The notes: generated by a model from the letters alone, not told the origin. DNA of 64,000 nt from Galactobacter valiniphilus (GCF_003575975.1 NZ_QQXK01000005.1:89706-153705), one strand, 5' to 3'. Positions 10,304 through 19,657 are shown, counted from the first letter of the stretch. Numbers and translations: made by a program.

Positions 10304-10564
10304 TCAGAGCGCGTTGACCTTCTTGGAGATGGCCGACTTGCGGTTGGCAGCGTTGTTGCGGTGGATGACACCCTTGCTGACGGCCTTGTCCAGCTTGCGG
10401 CTGGCGCTGGCGAGGGCCGGGGTAGCGGCCTCCTTGTCACCGGCGGCAACGGCGGCGTTGACCTTGTTGATGGCCGTGCGCAGCTCGGACTTCACAGCGT
10501 TGTTGCGCTGACGAGCCTTCTCGTTGGTGAGAATGCGCTTCTTCTGGGACTTAATGTTCGCCAC
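10304..10564 (-). CDS. rpsT: 30S ribosomal protein S20
   Basis: Small-subunit protein binding 16S rRNA. The 86 residues start [20 protein letters not shown], a near-perfect family N-terminus, and are strongly basic throughout. The start is a GTG at 10564-10562 preceded by AGAAGGA at good spacing. In-frame sequence further upstream does not belong to the protein. It is transcribed convergently with holA. Confidence 0.97.
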   Translation of the reverse strand: MANIKSQKKRILTNEKARQRNNAVKSELRTAINKVNAAVAAGDKEAATPALASASRKLDKAVSKGVIHRNNAANRKSAISKKVNAL

Positions 10565-10679
10565 GGTAGTCCTTCTTGACGAATGGATGGATGGTCTGAG
10601 GGTTCCGCGCTCAACACAACTGAGATGGCGTGGGGATGCCGCGTCCGTCGAGCACGAGTGCCCGCAGACCTGCGCGGAC

Positions 10680-10707
10680 ACACTAGGAAAGAGTGTATCA
10701 GGCCAAA
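10680..10707 (-). promoter_or_regulatory. Predicted rpsT promoter
   Basis: On the minus strand TTTGGC (10707-10702) and TAGTGT (10685-10680) are separated by 16 nt. The implied leader before the GTG is about 110 nt. Confidence 0.45.
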
Positions 10708-10774
10708 CGGTGCGGGCGGGGAGCCGCCGGGAGGCGTGGCGATGAGAGCTGCCTCACGCTGAGCCGCCGGCCGT

Positions 10775-11413
10775 TCAGCGCGAGCGGAGCGCGTGTGCCA
10801 CGGCGTCGAAGCGCTCGCGGGAGAGCACCGCACCCTCGCGGCGCACCGAGGACTCGTCGAGCTGCAGCACGCGGTCGAGCTTGGCCTCGCTCGGGCGCCC
10901 CTGACGGTCCCACGAACCGGTGCCGACGTCGATGTAGTCGCGGTCGTGCTCGCGCGTGTGGTCCTTGGAGGTCAGCATGAGCGCGAGGAGCAGGCCGCCG
11001 TTGCGCCCCACGATCAGCACGGGGCGATCCTTGCCCTGCGAGTGGTCCTCCTCGTAGGGCACCCAGGCCCACACGACCTCGCCCGGATCGGGCTGGCCGT
11101 CGGGTTCGGGGGAGTAGACCGGATTGAGTCGGCCGCTGTAGTCGCCGGCATACGCTGCGCCGCGCTGGGCCGCCTCGGCCGCGCTCACGTCGCGCGAACC
11201 GCCCTGCGAGGGGCGCGGGGCGGAAGGCCGCTGGGAACCGGAGGAGCGCTGCGGCAGAGGGCCGCCGGGCTTCGGCGCCGCCTGACCCGAGCCGCGCGAG
11301 CCGGAGCCCTGGCGCGGCTGCTGGCCCCCACCGGACGTGCCCTTGAAGAGGGAGTCGATGAGCGGGGACAGGATCGACTTGGCCAGGTTGAGCCAGCGCT
11401 GGTTGTTTGCCAT
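10775..11413 (-). CDS. PemK/MazF-like protein
   Basis: 212 residues in two parts. The first 95 or so form a Gly/Gln/Ser/Pro-rich, low-complexity region after a short helix (residues 1-25). The rest resembles the PemK/MazF toxin fold: GEVVWAWVPYEED, then RPVLIVGRNGG, then MLTSKDH. MazF-fold toxins cleave mRNA, but no antitoxin gene adjoins this one. Its place between rpsT and lepA looks like a fixed actinobacterial neighbourhood, so a housekeeping role is as likely as a toxin role. The start ATG lies 6 nt after a TAGGAT box. Confidence 0.75.
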   Translation of the reverse strand: MANNQRWLNLAKSILSPLIDSLFKGTSGGGQQPRQGSGSRGSGQAAPKPGGPLPQRSSGSQRPSAPRPSQGGSRDVSAAEAAQRGAAYAGDYSGRLNPVYSPEPDGQPDPGEVVWAWVPYEEDHSQGKDRPVLIVGRNGGLLLALMLTSKDHTREHDRDYIDVGTGSWDRQGRPSEAKLDRVLQLDESSVRREGAVLSRERFDAVAHALRSR

Positions 11414-11419
11414 GCGCCG

Positions 11420-11425
11420 ATCCTA
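11420..11425 (-). promoter_or_regulatory. -10 box of the PemK-like gene (leaderless spacing)
   Basis: On the minus strand TAGGAT, then 6 nt, then the ATG at 11413. Confidence 0.45.
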
Positions 11426-11719
11426 ACGGCGCGTGGCCGTCGCCCCGCGGCTCACGCCCTGGGAGCACGACGGCGCGTGGCGGCACGGCAGCGGGCGTCA
11501 CCGCCGCGCTCCATCCGGCGCTGGCGGCCAGGCTCAGGGCGTGGCAGGGCGGCCCGGCGCGCCAAGTCGTGAGAGAATCCGAGGAAGGCATGCCCGCGCG
11601 CCCTCCCAGGCGCGCCCGCGTCGTCGGGCCCTCCCGTTGATGAGGGAATCCGGAACGGATTCCCAGGCAAGGCACGCCATCCGCTCCTGCCCCCGAGTTC
11701 GCAAGCGAGGCTGAACCCC

Positions 11720-13573
11720 GTGTCACCCCAGGCCCGCACCGCCCCGGTGCCCGCCGCCACCGATCCGGCCGTGATCCGCAACTTCTGCATCATCGCCCAC
11801 ATCGATCACGGCAAGTCCACCCTGGCCGACCGCATGCTGCAGTCCACAGGCGTGGTCCAGGCCCGCGATATGCGCGCCCAGTACCTGGACCGCATGGACA
11901 TCGAGCGCGAGCGCGGCATCACGATCAAGTCTCAGGCCGTGCGCATGCCGTGGGAGGTCGACGGGGTCTCCTACGCCCTGAACATGATCGACACCCCGGG
12001 CCACGTCGACTTCACCTACGAGGTGTCCCGCTCCCTCGCCGCGTGCGAGGGCGCCATCCTGCTTGTCGACGCCGCCCAGGGCATCGAGGCGCAGACCTTG
12101 GCCAACCTCTACCTGGCCATGGAGAACGAGCTCACCATCATCCCGGTGCTCAACAAGATCGACCTCCCGGCGGCCCAGCCCGAGAAGTACGCGGCGGAGC
12201 TCGCGAATCTCATCGGCGTGGAGCCCGAGGACGTCCTCAAGGTCTCCGGCAAGACGGGTCAGGGCGTCGAGGAGCTGCTGGACGAGATCGTCAAGCAGCT
12301 GCCCGCGCCCCAGGGCGTGCGCGACGCCCCGGCCCGCGCCATGATCTTCGACTCGGTGTATGACACCTACCGCGGCGTGGTCACCTATGTGCGCGTCGTG
12401 GACGGCGAGCTCAAGCCGCGCGAGCGGATCCAGATGATGTCGACCCACGCGCAGCACGAGCTCCTGGAGATCGGCGTGTCGGCCCCCGAGCCGCAGCCGA
12501 CCAAGGGCCTCTCCGTGGGCGAGGTGGGTTACCTCATCACGGGCGTGAAGGACGTGCGCCAGTCCCGCGTGGGCGACACCGTCACGGGCAACCTGAACCC
12601 GGCCCAGGAGTCGCTCGGCGGCTACGCGGACCCGCAGCCCATGGTGTTCGCCGGCCTCTACCCGATCGACGGTTCCGACTATCCGGTGCTGCGCGACGCC
12701 CTCGACAAGCTCAAGCTCAATGATGCGGCGCTGTCCTACGAGCCCGAGACCTCCGCGGCCCTCGGCTTCGGCTTCCGCGTGGGCTTCCTGGGTCTGCTCC
12801 ACCTGGAGATCGTGCGCGAGCGCCTCGAGCGCGAGTTCAAGCTGGACCTCATCTCCACGGCCCCGAACGTCGAGTACGACGTGGTGACCGAGGACAAGTC
12901 GCACCTGCATGTGAAGAACCCGAGCGAGTTCCCCTCCGGCAAGATCCTCGAGGTGCACGAGCCCATGGTGGCCGCCACGATCATCGCCCCGGCGGAGTTC
13001 ATCGGCGCCATCATGGAGCTGAACCAGCAGCGCCGCGGCATCATGGGCGGCATGGACTACCTCTCGGAGGAGCGCGTGGAGATGCGGTACCGCCTCCCGC
13101 TCGCCGAGATCGTCTACGACTACTTCGATCAGCTCAAGTCCAAGACGCGCGGCTACGCCTCGCTGAACTGGCAGGCCGACGGCGAGCAGGTCGCCGACCT
13201 GGTCAAGGTCGACATCCTCCTTCAGGGCGAGCAGGTCGACGCGTTCAGTGCGATCACGCACAAGGACAAGGCCTACGCCTACGGCACCATGATGGCCACC
13301 AAGCTGCGCGAGCTCATTCCCCGCCAGCAGTTTGAGGTGCCCATCCAGGCCGCCATCGGCTCGCGCATCATCGCCCGCGAGAACATCCGCGCCATCCGCA
13401 AGGACGTTCTGGCCAAGTGCTACGGCGGCGACATCTCCCGTAAGCGCAAGCTGCTGGAGAAGCAGAAGGAAGGCAAGAAGCGCATGAAGATGGTGGGCCG
13501 CGTGGAGGTCCCCCAGGAGGCGTTCATCGCCGCGCTGTCCTCGGATGAGTCCAAGGACTCCAAGAAGAAGTAG
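11720..13573 (+). CDS. lepA: Elongation factor 4 (LepA)
   Basis: Ribosome-associated translational GTPase. The 617 residues include the G1 motif AHIDHGKST (about residues 26-34), the G2-like RGITIKSQ, G3 DTPGHVD and G4 NKID. The LepA-specific C-terminal domain ends in the basic [16 protein letters not shown] stretch. The start is GTG 11720, with a GAGG about 9 nt upstream. The gene is followed 2 nt later by hemW, and the two are probably co-transcribed. Confidence 0.97.
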   Translation: MSPQARTAPVPAATDPAVIRNFCIIAHIDHGKSTLADRMLQSTGVVQARDMRAQYLDRMDIERERGITIKSQAVRMPWEVDGVSYALNMIDTPGHVDFTYEVSRSLAACEGAILLVDAAQGIEAQTLANLYLAMENELTIIPVLNKIDLPAAQPEKYAAELANLIGVEPEDVLKVSGKTGQGVEELLDEIVKQLPAPQGVRDAPARAMIFDSVYDTYRGVVTYVRVVDGELKPRERIQMMSTHAQHELLEIGVSAPEPQPTKGLSVGEVGYLITGVKDVRQSRVGDTVTGNLNPAQESLGGYADPQPMVFAGLYPIDGSDYPVLRDALDKLKLNDAALSYEPETSAALGFGFRVGFLGLLHLEIVRERLEREFKLDLISTAPNVEYDVVTEDKSHLHVKNPSEFPSGKILEVHEPMVAATIIAPAEFIGAIMELNQQRRGIMGGMDYLSEERVEMRYRLPLAEIVYDYFDQLKSKTRGYASLNWQADGEQVADLVKVDILLQGEQVDAFSAITHKDKAYAYGTMMATKLRELIPRQQFEVPIQAAIGSRIIARENIRAIRKDVLAKCYGGDISRKRKLLEKQKEGKKRMKMVGRVEVPQEAFIAALSSDESKDSKKK

Positions 13574-13575
13574 CC

Positions 13576-14823
13576 ATGCCTTCTGTTCTGCCGGACGGCG
13601 ATCCGGCGCCCCTGGACGGTTCCCTGCCGGCGGAGGCCATGGCCTCCGCCGCCGGGCGCGCCCTGGGCCTCTATGTTCACGTGCCCTTCTGCTCCATGCG
13701 TTGCGGCTACTGCGACTTCAACACGTACACGGCCTCCGAGCTGGGTCACGGCGCCTCGCGCGAGTCCTATCCCGACGCGATGAGCGCCGAGCTGGCGCTC
13801 GCTGCCCGCGTCATGGGGGAGGCGGGCCTTGACCCGCGCCCCCTCTCCACGGTGTTCTTCGGCGGCGGCACGCCCACGCTGCTCCCGGCCGAGGCGCTCG
13901 CCTCGACCCTGCGCACCGCGGTGGGTCACTTCGGGCTGGTGCCCGGCGCCGAGGTGACCACGGAGGCGAATCCGGATTCGGTCACCCCGGAGTCCCTCGC
14001 CACGCTGGCCGAGGCCGGGTTCACGCGCGTGAGCTTCGGCATGCAGTCCGCCGTGCCGCACGTCCTCAAGGTGCTGGACCGCACCCACACACCGGAGCGC
14101 GTGCCGCAGGCCGTGGCCTGGGCCCGCGAGGCCGGACTGAACGTGAGCCTCGACCTCATCTACGGCACGCCGGGGGAGTCGCTCGAGGATTGGCGGACCT
14201 CGCTCGAGGCCGTCATTGAGATGGAACCCGACCACGTCTCGGCCTACGCGCTCATTGTGGAGCAGGGCACCAAGCTGGCGGCGCAGATGCGTCGCGGCGA
14301 GGTGCCCCCGGTCGACGACGACGATCACGCCGACAAGTACGTCCTGACGGACAAGCTGCTCGGAGCGGCCGGCTACTCCTGGTACGAGGTCTCCAACTTC
14401 TCCCGCGGCACAGAGCACCGGGCGCACCACAACGTGGCCTATTGGCTCAACCAGGATTGGTGGGGCGTCGGCCCCGGCGCGCACTCCCACCTGGGCGACG
14501 TGCGCTGGTGGAACGTCAAGCACCCGGCCGCGTACCAGCAGCGCCTGGACGCCGGGCTCTCCCCGGCCCACGCTCGGGAGGTGCCCGACGCCGAGGCGCG
14601 CCACCTCGAGGACGTCATGCTGCGCGTGCGCCTGAGCGACGGGCTGCCGCTGTCGATCCTCGCCCCCGAGGAACGCGAACGCGTGGCTGGTCTCGTGGCC
14701 GACGGGCTGGTCGAGCCGCTTCCCGCACTCAAGGCGGGGGAGGACGGCGAACGCCGCCTCGTGCTGACGCTGCGCGGCCGCCTGCTCGCCGACGGCGTGG
14801 TCCGCACGCTGCTCGGCTTCTAG
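13576..14823 (+). CDS. hemW: HemW, radical SAM heme chaperone
   Basis: Radical SAM protein of the HemW group (formerly annotated as oxygen-independent coproporphyrinogen oxidase). The 4Fe-4S motif CSMRCGYCDF has C-x3-C-x2-C spacing near residues 39-46. The extra cysteine found in true HemN enzymes (CxxxCxxCxC) is replaced by Phe, which supports HemW over HemN. The GGGTPTLL loop and the HNVAYW segment are present. At 415 residues it is full length. It is coupled to lepA with a 2-nt gap and ends at a hairpin. Confidence 0.92.
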   Translation: MPSVLPDGDPAPLDGSLPAEAMASAAGRALGLYVHVPFCSMRCGYCDFNTYTASELGHGASRESYPDAMSAELALAARVMGEAGLDPRPLSTVFFGGGTPTLLPAEALASTLRTAVGHFGLVPGAEVTTEANPDSVTPESLATLAEAGFTRVSFGMQSAVPHVLKVLDRTHTPERVPQAVAWAREAGLNVSLDLIYGTPGESLEDWRTSLEAVIEMEPDHVSAYALIVEQGTKLAAQMRRGEVPPVDDDDHADKYVLTDKLLGAAGYSWYEVSNFSRGTEHRAHHNVAYWLNQDWWGVGPGAHSHLGDVRWWNVKHPAAYQQRLDAGLSPAHAREVPDAEARHLEDVMLRVRLSDGLPLSILAPEERERVAGLVADGLVEPLPALKAGEDGERRLVLTLRGRLLADGVVRTLLGF

Positions 14824-14850
14824 TCGCGGCCACACCGAACGCCGCAGAGA

Positions 14851-14894
14851 ACGACGGCGCCGTTCCCGTCTGAAGGCGGGAACGGCGCCGTCGT
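14851..14894 (+). terminator. hemW terminator hairpin
   Basis: Perfect 18-bp stem (14851-14868 and 14877-14894) with an 8-nt loop, 27 nt after hemW. Its outer part ACGACGGCGC resembles the dispersed GCACGACGGCGCG repeat. Confidence 0.75.
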
Positions 14895-14931
14895 GCTGTC
14901 AACACGTGGGTGCTGGAGACCGAACGTCTCC

Positions 14932-14990
14932 TCCCGCCTTTGTCGTTCAATCCCGCACGAAAGGGGAGGGACTCAACGAGAAAGGCGGGA
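14932..14990. repeat. Intergenic inverted repeat, copy B
   Basis: Arms 14932-14949 and 14973-14990 pair at 16 of 18 positions. Bases 14932-14958 match the copy at 1646-1672 at 23 of 27 positions. It lies between convergent hemW and the DUF4870 gene. Confidence 0.6.
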
Positions 14991-15045
14991 TGGGAGGGGT
15001 CGGGGTGACGGATGACCTGCGGTAACCCGGCGCCACCGCGCCGGA

Positions 15046-15489
15046 TCAGAACAGGCGCAGGTTCAGGCGGTAGAGGTACGGGCGGCCCTTGTTGACCTGA
15101 ATGCCGCCGACGATCCCCGAGATCGTCATGAAGATCCACACCCCCACGGCCAGGAGCAGGAAGACCCAGCCGACCACGGGGATGAAGCCGAGCGCGAAGA
15201 GCACGACCACGAGGACGGAGAGCGGAAGCGTGAAGTTAAACGCCTCCTTGGACTCCTGGGCCGTGAACGGGCCGCGGTCCTTGTACACCAGGTGGATGAT
15301 GAGGCTCGGCACGAAGCCGGCCAGCGAGAAGAAGTGGGCGATCGTCGCCCAACGACGATCCTCCGCCGGCGTGAGGGGGAGGGCCTGCGGCGCGGAGCCG
15401 CTCAGCTCGGAATCGTGACGTGGCGGCACGGAGGGACCTGGCGTGGACTGCGGGGACACTGCGCGGCCTTCCTCTTCAGGGGTGGACAT
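15046..15489 (-). CDS. DUF4870 membrane protein
   Basis: 147-residue protein with a Pro/Ser-rich soluble N-terminus (about 1-45) and three hydrophobic segments. The DUF4870 hallmarks are visible: WATIAHFFSLAGF, then KDRGPFTAQESKEAFNF, then IVGGIQVNKGRPYLYRLNL at the end. The function of the family is unknown. It is 42 nt downstream of the DUF3097 gene on the same strand and may share its transcript. Confidence 0.85.
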   Translation of the reverse strand: MSTPEEEGRAVSPQSTPGPSVPPRHDSELSGSAPQALPLTPAEDRRWATIAHFFSLAGFVPSLIIHLVYKDRGPFTAQESKEAFNFTLPLSVLVVVLFALGFIPVVGWVFLLLAVGVWIFMTISGIVGGIQVNKGRPYLYRLNLRLF

Positions 15490-15531
15490 GAGGCTGGCCC
15501 AAGTTTACGGATCCGCGAGGCGCGGCGCGGG

Positions 15532-16401
15532 CTACGCCTCGCCCTGTGTGACAAAGTCGATGAGTTCTTCGACACGTCCGAGCAGGCTCGGTTCCAGATC
15601 CCCGTAGTGGCGCACGCCGGACAGGATGCGCTTCCAGCCGAGCCCCACGTCCTCCTTGGTGCTGTGGGGCCAGCCCAGCCGCGTGAGGATGCCGGTCTTC
15701 CAGTCCTCCCCGCGCGGCACGACGGGCCAGGCAGCGGCGCCGATGGCGGACGGCTTCACGGCCTGCCACACGTCGATGTACGGGTGGCCCAGGATCAACA
15801 CGTTCCCGGCCGCGCCGGGAACGCGCATGGCCTCGCGGGCGATGCGTTCCTCCTTGCTGCCCGTCACGAGGTGGTCAACAAGGATGCCCAGGCGGCGCTG
15901 GGGGCCGGGCTGAAACTCCTTGATCGCCGAGGCAAGATCGTCGACGCCGTGCAGGGGTTCGACGGCGACGCCCTCGATGCGCAGATCGTGGCCCCAGACC
16001 TTCTCGACCAGCTCGGCGTCGTGGGCGCCCTCGACCCAGATGCGCGCCGCCCGGGCGGTGCGGGCCTTGGCTCCCTCCACGTACACGGAGCCGGAGGCGG
16101 AGCGGGTGGGGGCCTGCTTGGCCTTGCCCGGGGCGGGCGCCGCGGCCGGCTCCACGATTTCGACCGGGGCGCCGTCGATGAGGAAGCCGAAGCCGGCGGG
16201 GAAGGTGCGGGTCTTGCCGCGGCGGTCCTCCAGGACCAACACGCGCACGCCGCCCGAGCGCTCGGTCCGCACGACCTCGCCGACCCAGCCGGACTCCACG
16301 TCCTCGAGCAGCAGGCCGACCCTGGCCCCGACCTTGCGGGGGGCGGTGCGGGGCTGCGGGGTGATGGAGGTGGGTCCCCAGGCGTAATCCACGGTGTGCA
16401 T
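15532..16401 (-). CDS. DUF3097 domain protein
   Basis: 289-residue protein of a family largely confined to actinobacteria. A short beta-rich N-terminal domain (VGLLLEDVESGWVGEVVR) is followed by an Ala/Pro linker. The C-terminal domain includes RIWVEGAHDAELVEKVWG, LGILVDHLVTGSKEERIA and ILGHPYIDVWQAVKP. The acidic residues in these strands resemble a Toprim-like fold, which is an inference only. A GAGGAGT ribosome site precedes the ATG. It is divergent from hrcA. No function is established. Confidence 0.85.
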   Translation of the reverse strand: MHTVDYAWGPTSITPQPRTAPRKVGARVGLLLEDVESGWVGEVVRTERSGGVRVLVLEDRRGKTRTFPAGFGFLIDGAPVEIVEPAAAPAPGKAKQAPTRSASGSVYVEGAKARTARAARIWVEGAHDAELVEKVWGHDLRIEGVAVEPLHGVDDLASAIKEFQPGPQRRLGILVDHLVTGSKEERIAREAMRVPGAAGNVLILGHPYIDVWQAVKPSAIGAAAWPVVPRGEDWKTGILTRLGWPHSTKEDVGLGWKRILSGVRHYGDLEPSLLGRVEELIDFVTQGEA

Positions 16402-16509
16402 ACTCCTCGTGGCTCGTGCTGTGCGTGCCCCTCCAGGCTAGCGACGCGCGCCCAGGCCCGGCGCCGCGGCGCGCTGGTCGCGCGGACTGGTGTTCAGCGA
16501 AGCGCGAAC

Positions 16510-16515
16510 TAGAAT
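16510..16515 (+). promoter_or_regulatory. hrcA -10 box
   Basis: TAGAAT whose last base is the first base of the CIRCE element, so bound HrcA would cover the transcription start. No clear -35 hexamer is seen. Confidence 0.5.
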
Positions 16516-16541
16516 TGGCACTTGGGGGGCACGAGTGCCAG
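16515..16541 (+). promoter_or_regulatory. CIRCE operator (HrcA site)
   Basis: TTGGCACTT-N9-GAGTGCCAG, close to the consensus TTAGCACTC-N9-GAGTGCTAA and keeping the 9-nt spacer. It lies 36 nt upstream of the hrcA start, in the position expected for autorepression. Confidence 0.82.
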
Positions 16542-16577
16542 AGTAGATCGGTCGAGCGGAAGGAGGGCAGTCCCACA

Positions 16578-17606
16578 GTGAGCGATCAGTTGCGTTCCCA
16601 AGCGCGCCGCCTGCAGGTGTTGCGCGCGGTCGTGGAGGACTATGTCCACTCCCGCGAACCCGTCGGGTCCAAGGCTCTCGTGGAGCGCCACGGCCTCGGC
16701 GTCTCGGCCGCCACGATCCGCAACGACATGGCCGCCCTGGAGGACGAGGGACTCGTCACCGCCCCGCACACCTCGGCCGGGCGCGTCCCCACCGAAAAGG
16801 GCTACCGCTACTTCGTGGACCGGATCGAGGAGGTCAAGCCGCTCTCAGCGGCGGAACGCCGCGCCATCCGCTCGCTCCTCGAGGGCTCGGATGATCTCGA
16901 CGAGGTGCTCTCGCGCACAGCGCGCGTGCTCTCGCATCTCACGCAGCAGGTGGCCGTGATCCAGGTCCCGCGCCTCGAAACCGCGCGCGTGCGCCACGTG
17001 GAGCTCGTTTCCCTCGGCCAGCGCCAGCTCATGCTCGTGCTGATCTCCAGCGCCGGGGCCGTGCGCCAGCGCGTGCTCGCCGTGGACGAGGAGCTCGTCG
17101 ACGCCGAGGTCGCCGTCCTCAAGGAATCGGTGCTCGCCCTCGTCGGAGGCGAACCCGTCGCCGGCCTCGGCGTGTCGCTGGCGCTCCTGCCCGAGCGGGT
17201 GCCGCTGACGCTGCGGGCGCTGGCCGCCGCCGTCGCCGAGGGCCTCATCGACCTCGCCGAGGCCGAACGCCCCGATCGCATGCTCTGGGCCGGCACCGCC
17301 AACCTCGCGCGCGTCTCCGACGACTTTCGCGGCAACATCACGCCCGTGTTGGAGACCCTCGAGGAGCAGGTGGTCATGGTGCGGCTCCTCTCGGAGATGG
17401 AGCAGGACGCCCACGGCGTGGCCGTGAGCATCGGCAGCGAGAACCCCCACGCCACCCTCACGCAGGCCTCCGTGGTCGCCTCCGGCTACGGGCCGGGCAA
17501 CCACGCGATGATCGGCGTGGTGGGCCCCACCCGCATGGACTACCCAGGCTCGATCGCCGCCGTGCGCGCGATCGCCCGTTATCTCAGCCGAATCCTCTCG
17601 GCCTAA
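16578..17606 (+). CDS. hrcA: Heat-inducible transcriptional repressor HrcA
   Basis: Repressor of chaperone genes that binds CIRCE and is stabilised by GroEL. The 342 residues start at GTG 16578 with AAGGAGG 11 nt upstream. The N-terminal winged helix (RRLQVLRAVVEDYVHSREPVGSK, then SAATIRNDMAALEDEGLV) is followed by the HTSAGRVPTEKGYRYFVD segment. The C-terminal part carries IGSENPHATL and the MDYPGSIAAVRAIARYLS end. Upstream in-frame sequence lies across the CIRCE site and is not coding. It is probably co-transcribed with dnaJ, 77 nt downstream. Confidence 0.96.
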   Translation: MSDQLRSQARRLQVLRAVVEDYVHSREPVGSKALVERHGLGVSAATIRNDMAALEDEGLVTAPHTSAGRVPTEKGYRYFVDRIEEVKPLSAAERRAIRSLLEGSDDLDEVLSRTARVLSHLTQQVAVIQVPRLETARVRHVELVSLGQRQLMLVLISSAGAVRQRVLAVDEELVDAEVAVLKESVLALVGGEPVAGLGVSLALLPERVPLTLRALAAAVAEGLIDLAEAERPDRMLWAGTANLARVSDDFRGNITPVLETLEEQVVMVRLLSEMEQDAHGVAVSIGSENPHATLTQASVVASGYGPGNHAMIGVVGPTRMDYPGSIAAVRAIARYLSRILSA

Positions 17607-17683
17607 CCCTCGTGGCGCCGACCGCACAACCCCCGCGGTTCCGGCGAAAATACAGCATCTGAAAGGAAGCGGAGCGAAGCATC

Positions 17684-18796
17684 ATGGCGACGCACTACGA
17701 AACCCTCGGCGTGTCCAAGGACGCCAGCGGCGAGGAAATCAAGAAGGCCTACCGCAAGCTGGCGCGCAAGCTGCACCCCGACGTGAACCCCGGCCCCGAG
17801 GCGGCCGCGGAATTCAAGGCCGTCACCCACGCCTACGAGGTGCTCTCCGACGCCGATAAGCGCGCCAACTACGACGCCACGGGCAACGAGAACGGCAATG
17901 GCGCCCAGGGCGGTTTTGGCGGCGGCTTTGGTGGCTTCGGCGACATCTTCGAGTCCTTCTTTGGCGGCGGCGGCCAGGCTGGTCCGCGTTCCCGCCGCGA
18001 GCCGGGGCGCGACGCCCTCGTGCGCGTGGAGATCAGCCTGGAGGACGCCGTCAAGGGCACCGTGTACCCGCTGCAGCTGCGCACCGCCGTGGTCTGCCCC
18101 GTGTGCGATGGCGAGTGCACCGAGCCTGGCACGCATCCCCAGACCTGCGAGATCTGCCACGGCGCCGGCCACGTCCAGCGCCCCGTGCGCTCCATCCTCG
18201 GCCAGATGATGACCGTCGCCGAGTGCCCCGCCTGCCAGGGCTACGGCACCACGCTTCCCAAGCCCTGCCCCGAGTGCGCGGGCGCCGGCCGCATCGCCTC
18301 GCAGCTGGAGAAGCAGCTGCGCATCCCCGCCGGCGTGGCCACCGGCACCCGCATCCACCTCGCCGGCCAGGGCGAGGCCGGCCCGGGCGGCGGCCCGCAG
18401 GGCGACCTCTACGTCGAGATCGACGTGGAACGCCACCCCGTCTTCGAGCGCGAGGGCAACGACCTGAAGGCCGTCCTGACGGTGCCGCTGACCGCGGCCG
18501 CCCTCGGCACGGACCTCACGCTTGAGACCTTTGACGGTGAGCAGATCGTCTCCATCCGCCCCGGCACGGAGAGCGGCGACACCGTCAAGCTCGACGATCT
18601 CGGCGTGCCGCGCCTGCGCGGCGGCGGGCGCGGCGATCTCGTGGTCGAGGTGCGCGTGGCCACGCCGCGCAACCTCGACGACGAGCAGCGCGAGCTCCTG
18701 CAGAAGCTCGCCGCGCTGCGCGGCGAGACCTTCACCGAGGGCAAGTTCGAGACGCGCGGCCTGATGTCGCGCCTGCGCGACAAGCTGCGGGGCTGA
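17684..18796 (+). CDS. dnaJ: Chaperone DnaJ (DnaJ2 type)
   Basis: Hsp70 co-chaperone of 370 residues with a J domain (HPD at residues 31-33), a Gly/Phe-rich region (about 70-105), a zinc-finger domain (about 137-200) and C-terminal substrate-binding domains. Three of the four zinc motifs follow CxxCxGxG, but the first reads CPVCDGEC, with Cys replacing the last Gly. As the hrcA neighbour it is the DnaJ2 paralogue common in actinobacteria. GAAAGGAAGCGGAG precedes the ATG. Confidence 0.96.
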   Translation: MATHYETLGVSKDASGEEIKKAYRKLARKLHPDVNPGPEAAAEFKAVTHAYEVLSDADKRANYDATGNENGNGAQGGFGGGFGGFGDIFESFFGGGGQAGPRSRREPGRDALVRVEISLEDAVKGTVYPLQLRTAVVCPVCDGECTEPGTHPQTCEICHGAGHVQRPVRSILGQMMTVAECPACQGYGTTLPKPCPECAGAGRIASQLEKQLRIPAGVATGTRIHLAGQGEAGPGGGPQGDLYVEIDVERHPVFEREGNDLKAVLTVPLTAAALGTDLTLETFDGEQIVSIRPGTESGDTVKLDDLGVPRLRGGGRGDLVVEVRVATPRNLDDEQRELLQKLAALRGETFTEGKFETRGLMSRLRDKLRG

Positions 18797-18798
18797 GC

Positions 18799-19611
18799 GT
18801 GTCCCGCCAGGCCTTCCTGGATCCCGCCGCGGCGGCGGGTGTCGCCGTGGGGGAGAGCTTCGAGCTCTCCGCCGCCGAGGCGCACCACGCCAAGGTCAAG
18901 CGCGTCCGTCAGGGCGAACAGATCGACGTGGTCGACGGCGCCGGCCGCCGCCTCGTGTGCGAGGTGCTCGAGGCCGAGGCGGGAGTGCTGCTGCGCGTCC
19001 TGGCCGAGGAACTCGACGACGCCGCGGCCCGGCCGCGCTTCGTGCTCGTGCAGGCGCTGTCCAAGCAGGATCGCGATCTCCAGGCGGTGGAGAGCTGCGT
19101 GGAGATCGGCATCGACGCCGTCATCCCGTGGCAGGCCGATCGCTCCATCGTGCGCTGGAAGGACGACCGCGCGGCCAAGGCCCACGCCAAGTGGGAGCAC
19201 CAGGTGGCGGCCGCGGTGAAGCAGTCGCGCCGTTCCACCCTGCCCCCCGTCGAGGCGCTCGTGAGCTCCAAGTCGCTCGCCGCGCGGGCGGCTGAGGTGA
19301 CCGCGGCGGGCGGGCTCATGCTCGTGTTGCACGAGGCGGCCACGGTGCCGCTGCTCGAGGCGCTCGGCACCCCGGGCGACCCCGAGCGCCCGGGCGCCGG
19401 AACCGAGGTGCTCTTTGTCGTGGGTCCCGAGGGCGGCATCTCGGACGCCGAGCTCGCGGCGCTGGAGGCCGCCGGGGCCCGGACGGTGGTGCTCGGAACA
19501 CACGTCCTGCGGGCCTCGACGGCTGGCTCCGTGGCGCTCGTCCTGTTGCTGCAGGCCTACGGCGCCTTTGGCGCCCCGGCGACGGCCCCACGCCCGCCCG
19601 CCACCGACTAG
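18799..19611 (+). CDS. rsmE: 16S rRNA (uracil1498-N3)-methyltransferase
   Basis: SPOUT-family methyltransferase modifying U1498 of 16S rRNA with S-adenosylmethionine. The 270 residues show the family N-terminal PUA-like domain (ELSAAEAHHAKVKRVRQG), then QALSKQDRDLQAVESCVEIG, and the knotted cofactor site GPEGGISDAEL with LGTHVLRASTAG. GTG 18799 lies 2 nt after dnaJ, so it is likely in the hrcA-dnaJ transcript. The Pro/Ala-rich tail overlaps a -10 box for phoH. Confidence 0.94.
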   Translation: MSRQAFLDPAAAAGVAVGESFELSAAEAHHAKVKRVRQGEQIDVVDGAGRRLVCEVLEAEAGVLLRVLAEELDDAAARPRFVLVQALSKQDRDLQAVESCVEIGIDAVIPWQADRSIVRWKDDRAAKAHAKWEHQVAAAVKQSRRSTLPPVEALVSSKSLAARAAEVTAAGGLMLVLHEAATVPLLEALGTPGDPERPGAGTEVLFVVGPEGGISDAELAALEAAGARTVVLGTHVLRASTAGSVALVLLLQAYGAFGAPATAPRPPATD

Positions 19612-19614
19612 ACT
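19609..19614 (+). promoter_or_regulatory. phoH -10 box
   Basis: TAGACT at the 3' end of rsmE, about 44 nt upstream of the phoH ATG. It suggests a separate promoter for the phoH-ybeY-corC-era run. Confidence 0.4.
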
Positions 19615-19657
19615 TGGCCTTCAAGACATCGCCCACGAGGAGAGGCCCCAGGCGTTC

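Noticed and set aside
11723..13261. 512-codon open frame opposite lepA.
   Set aside because: lepA is unmistakable. The antisense translation is repetitive Leu/Val/His/Asp sequence with no family resemblance.
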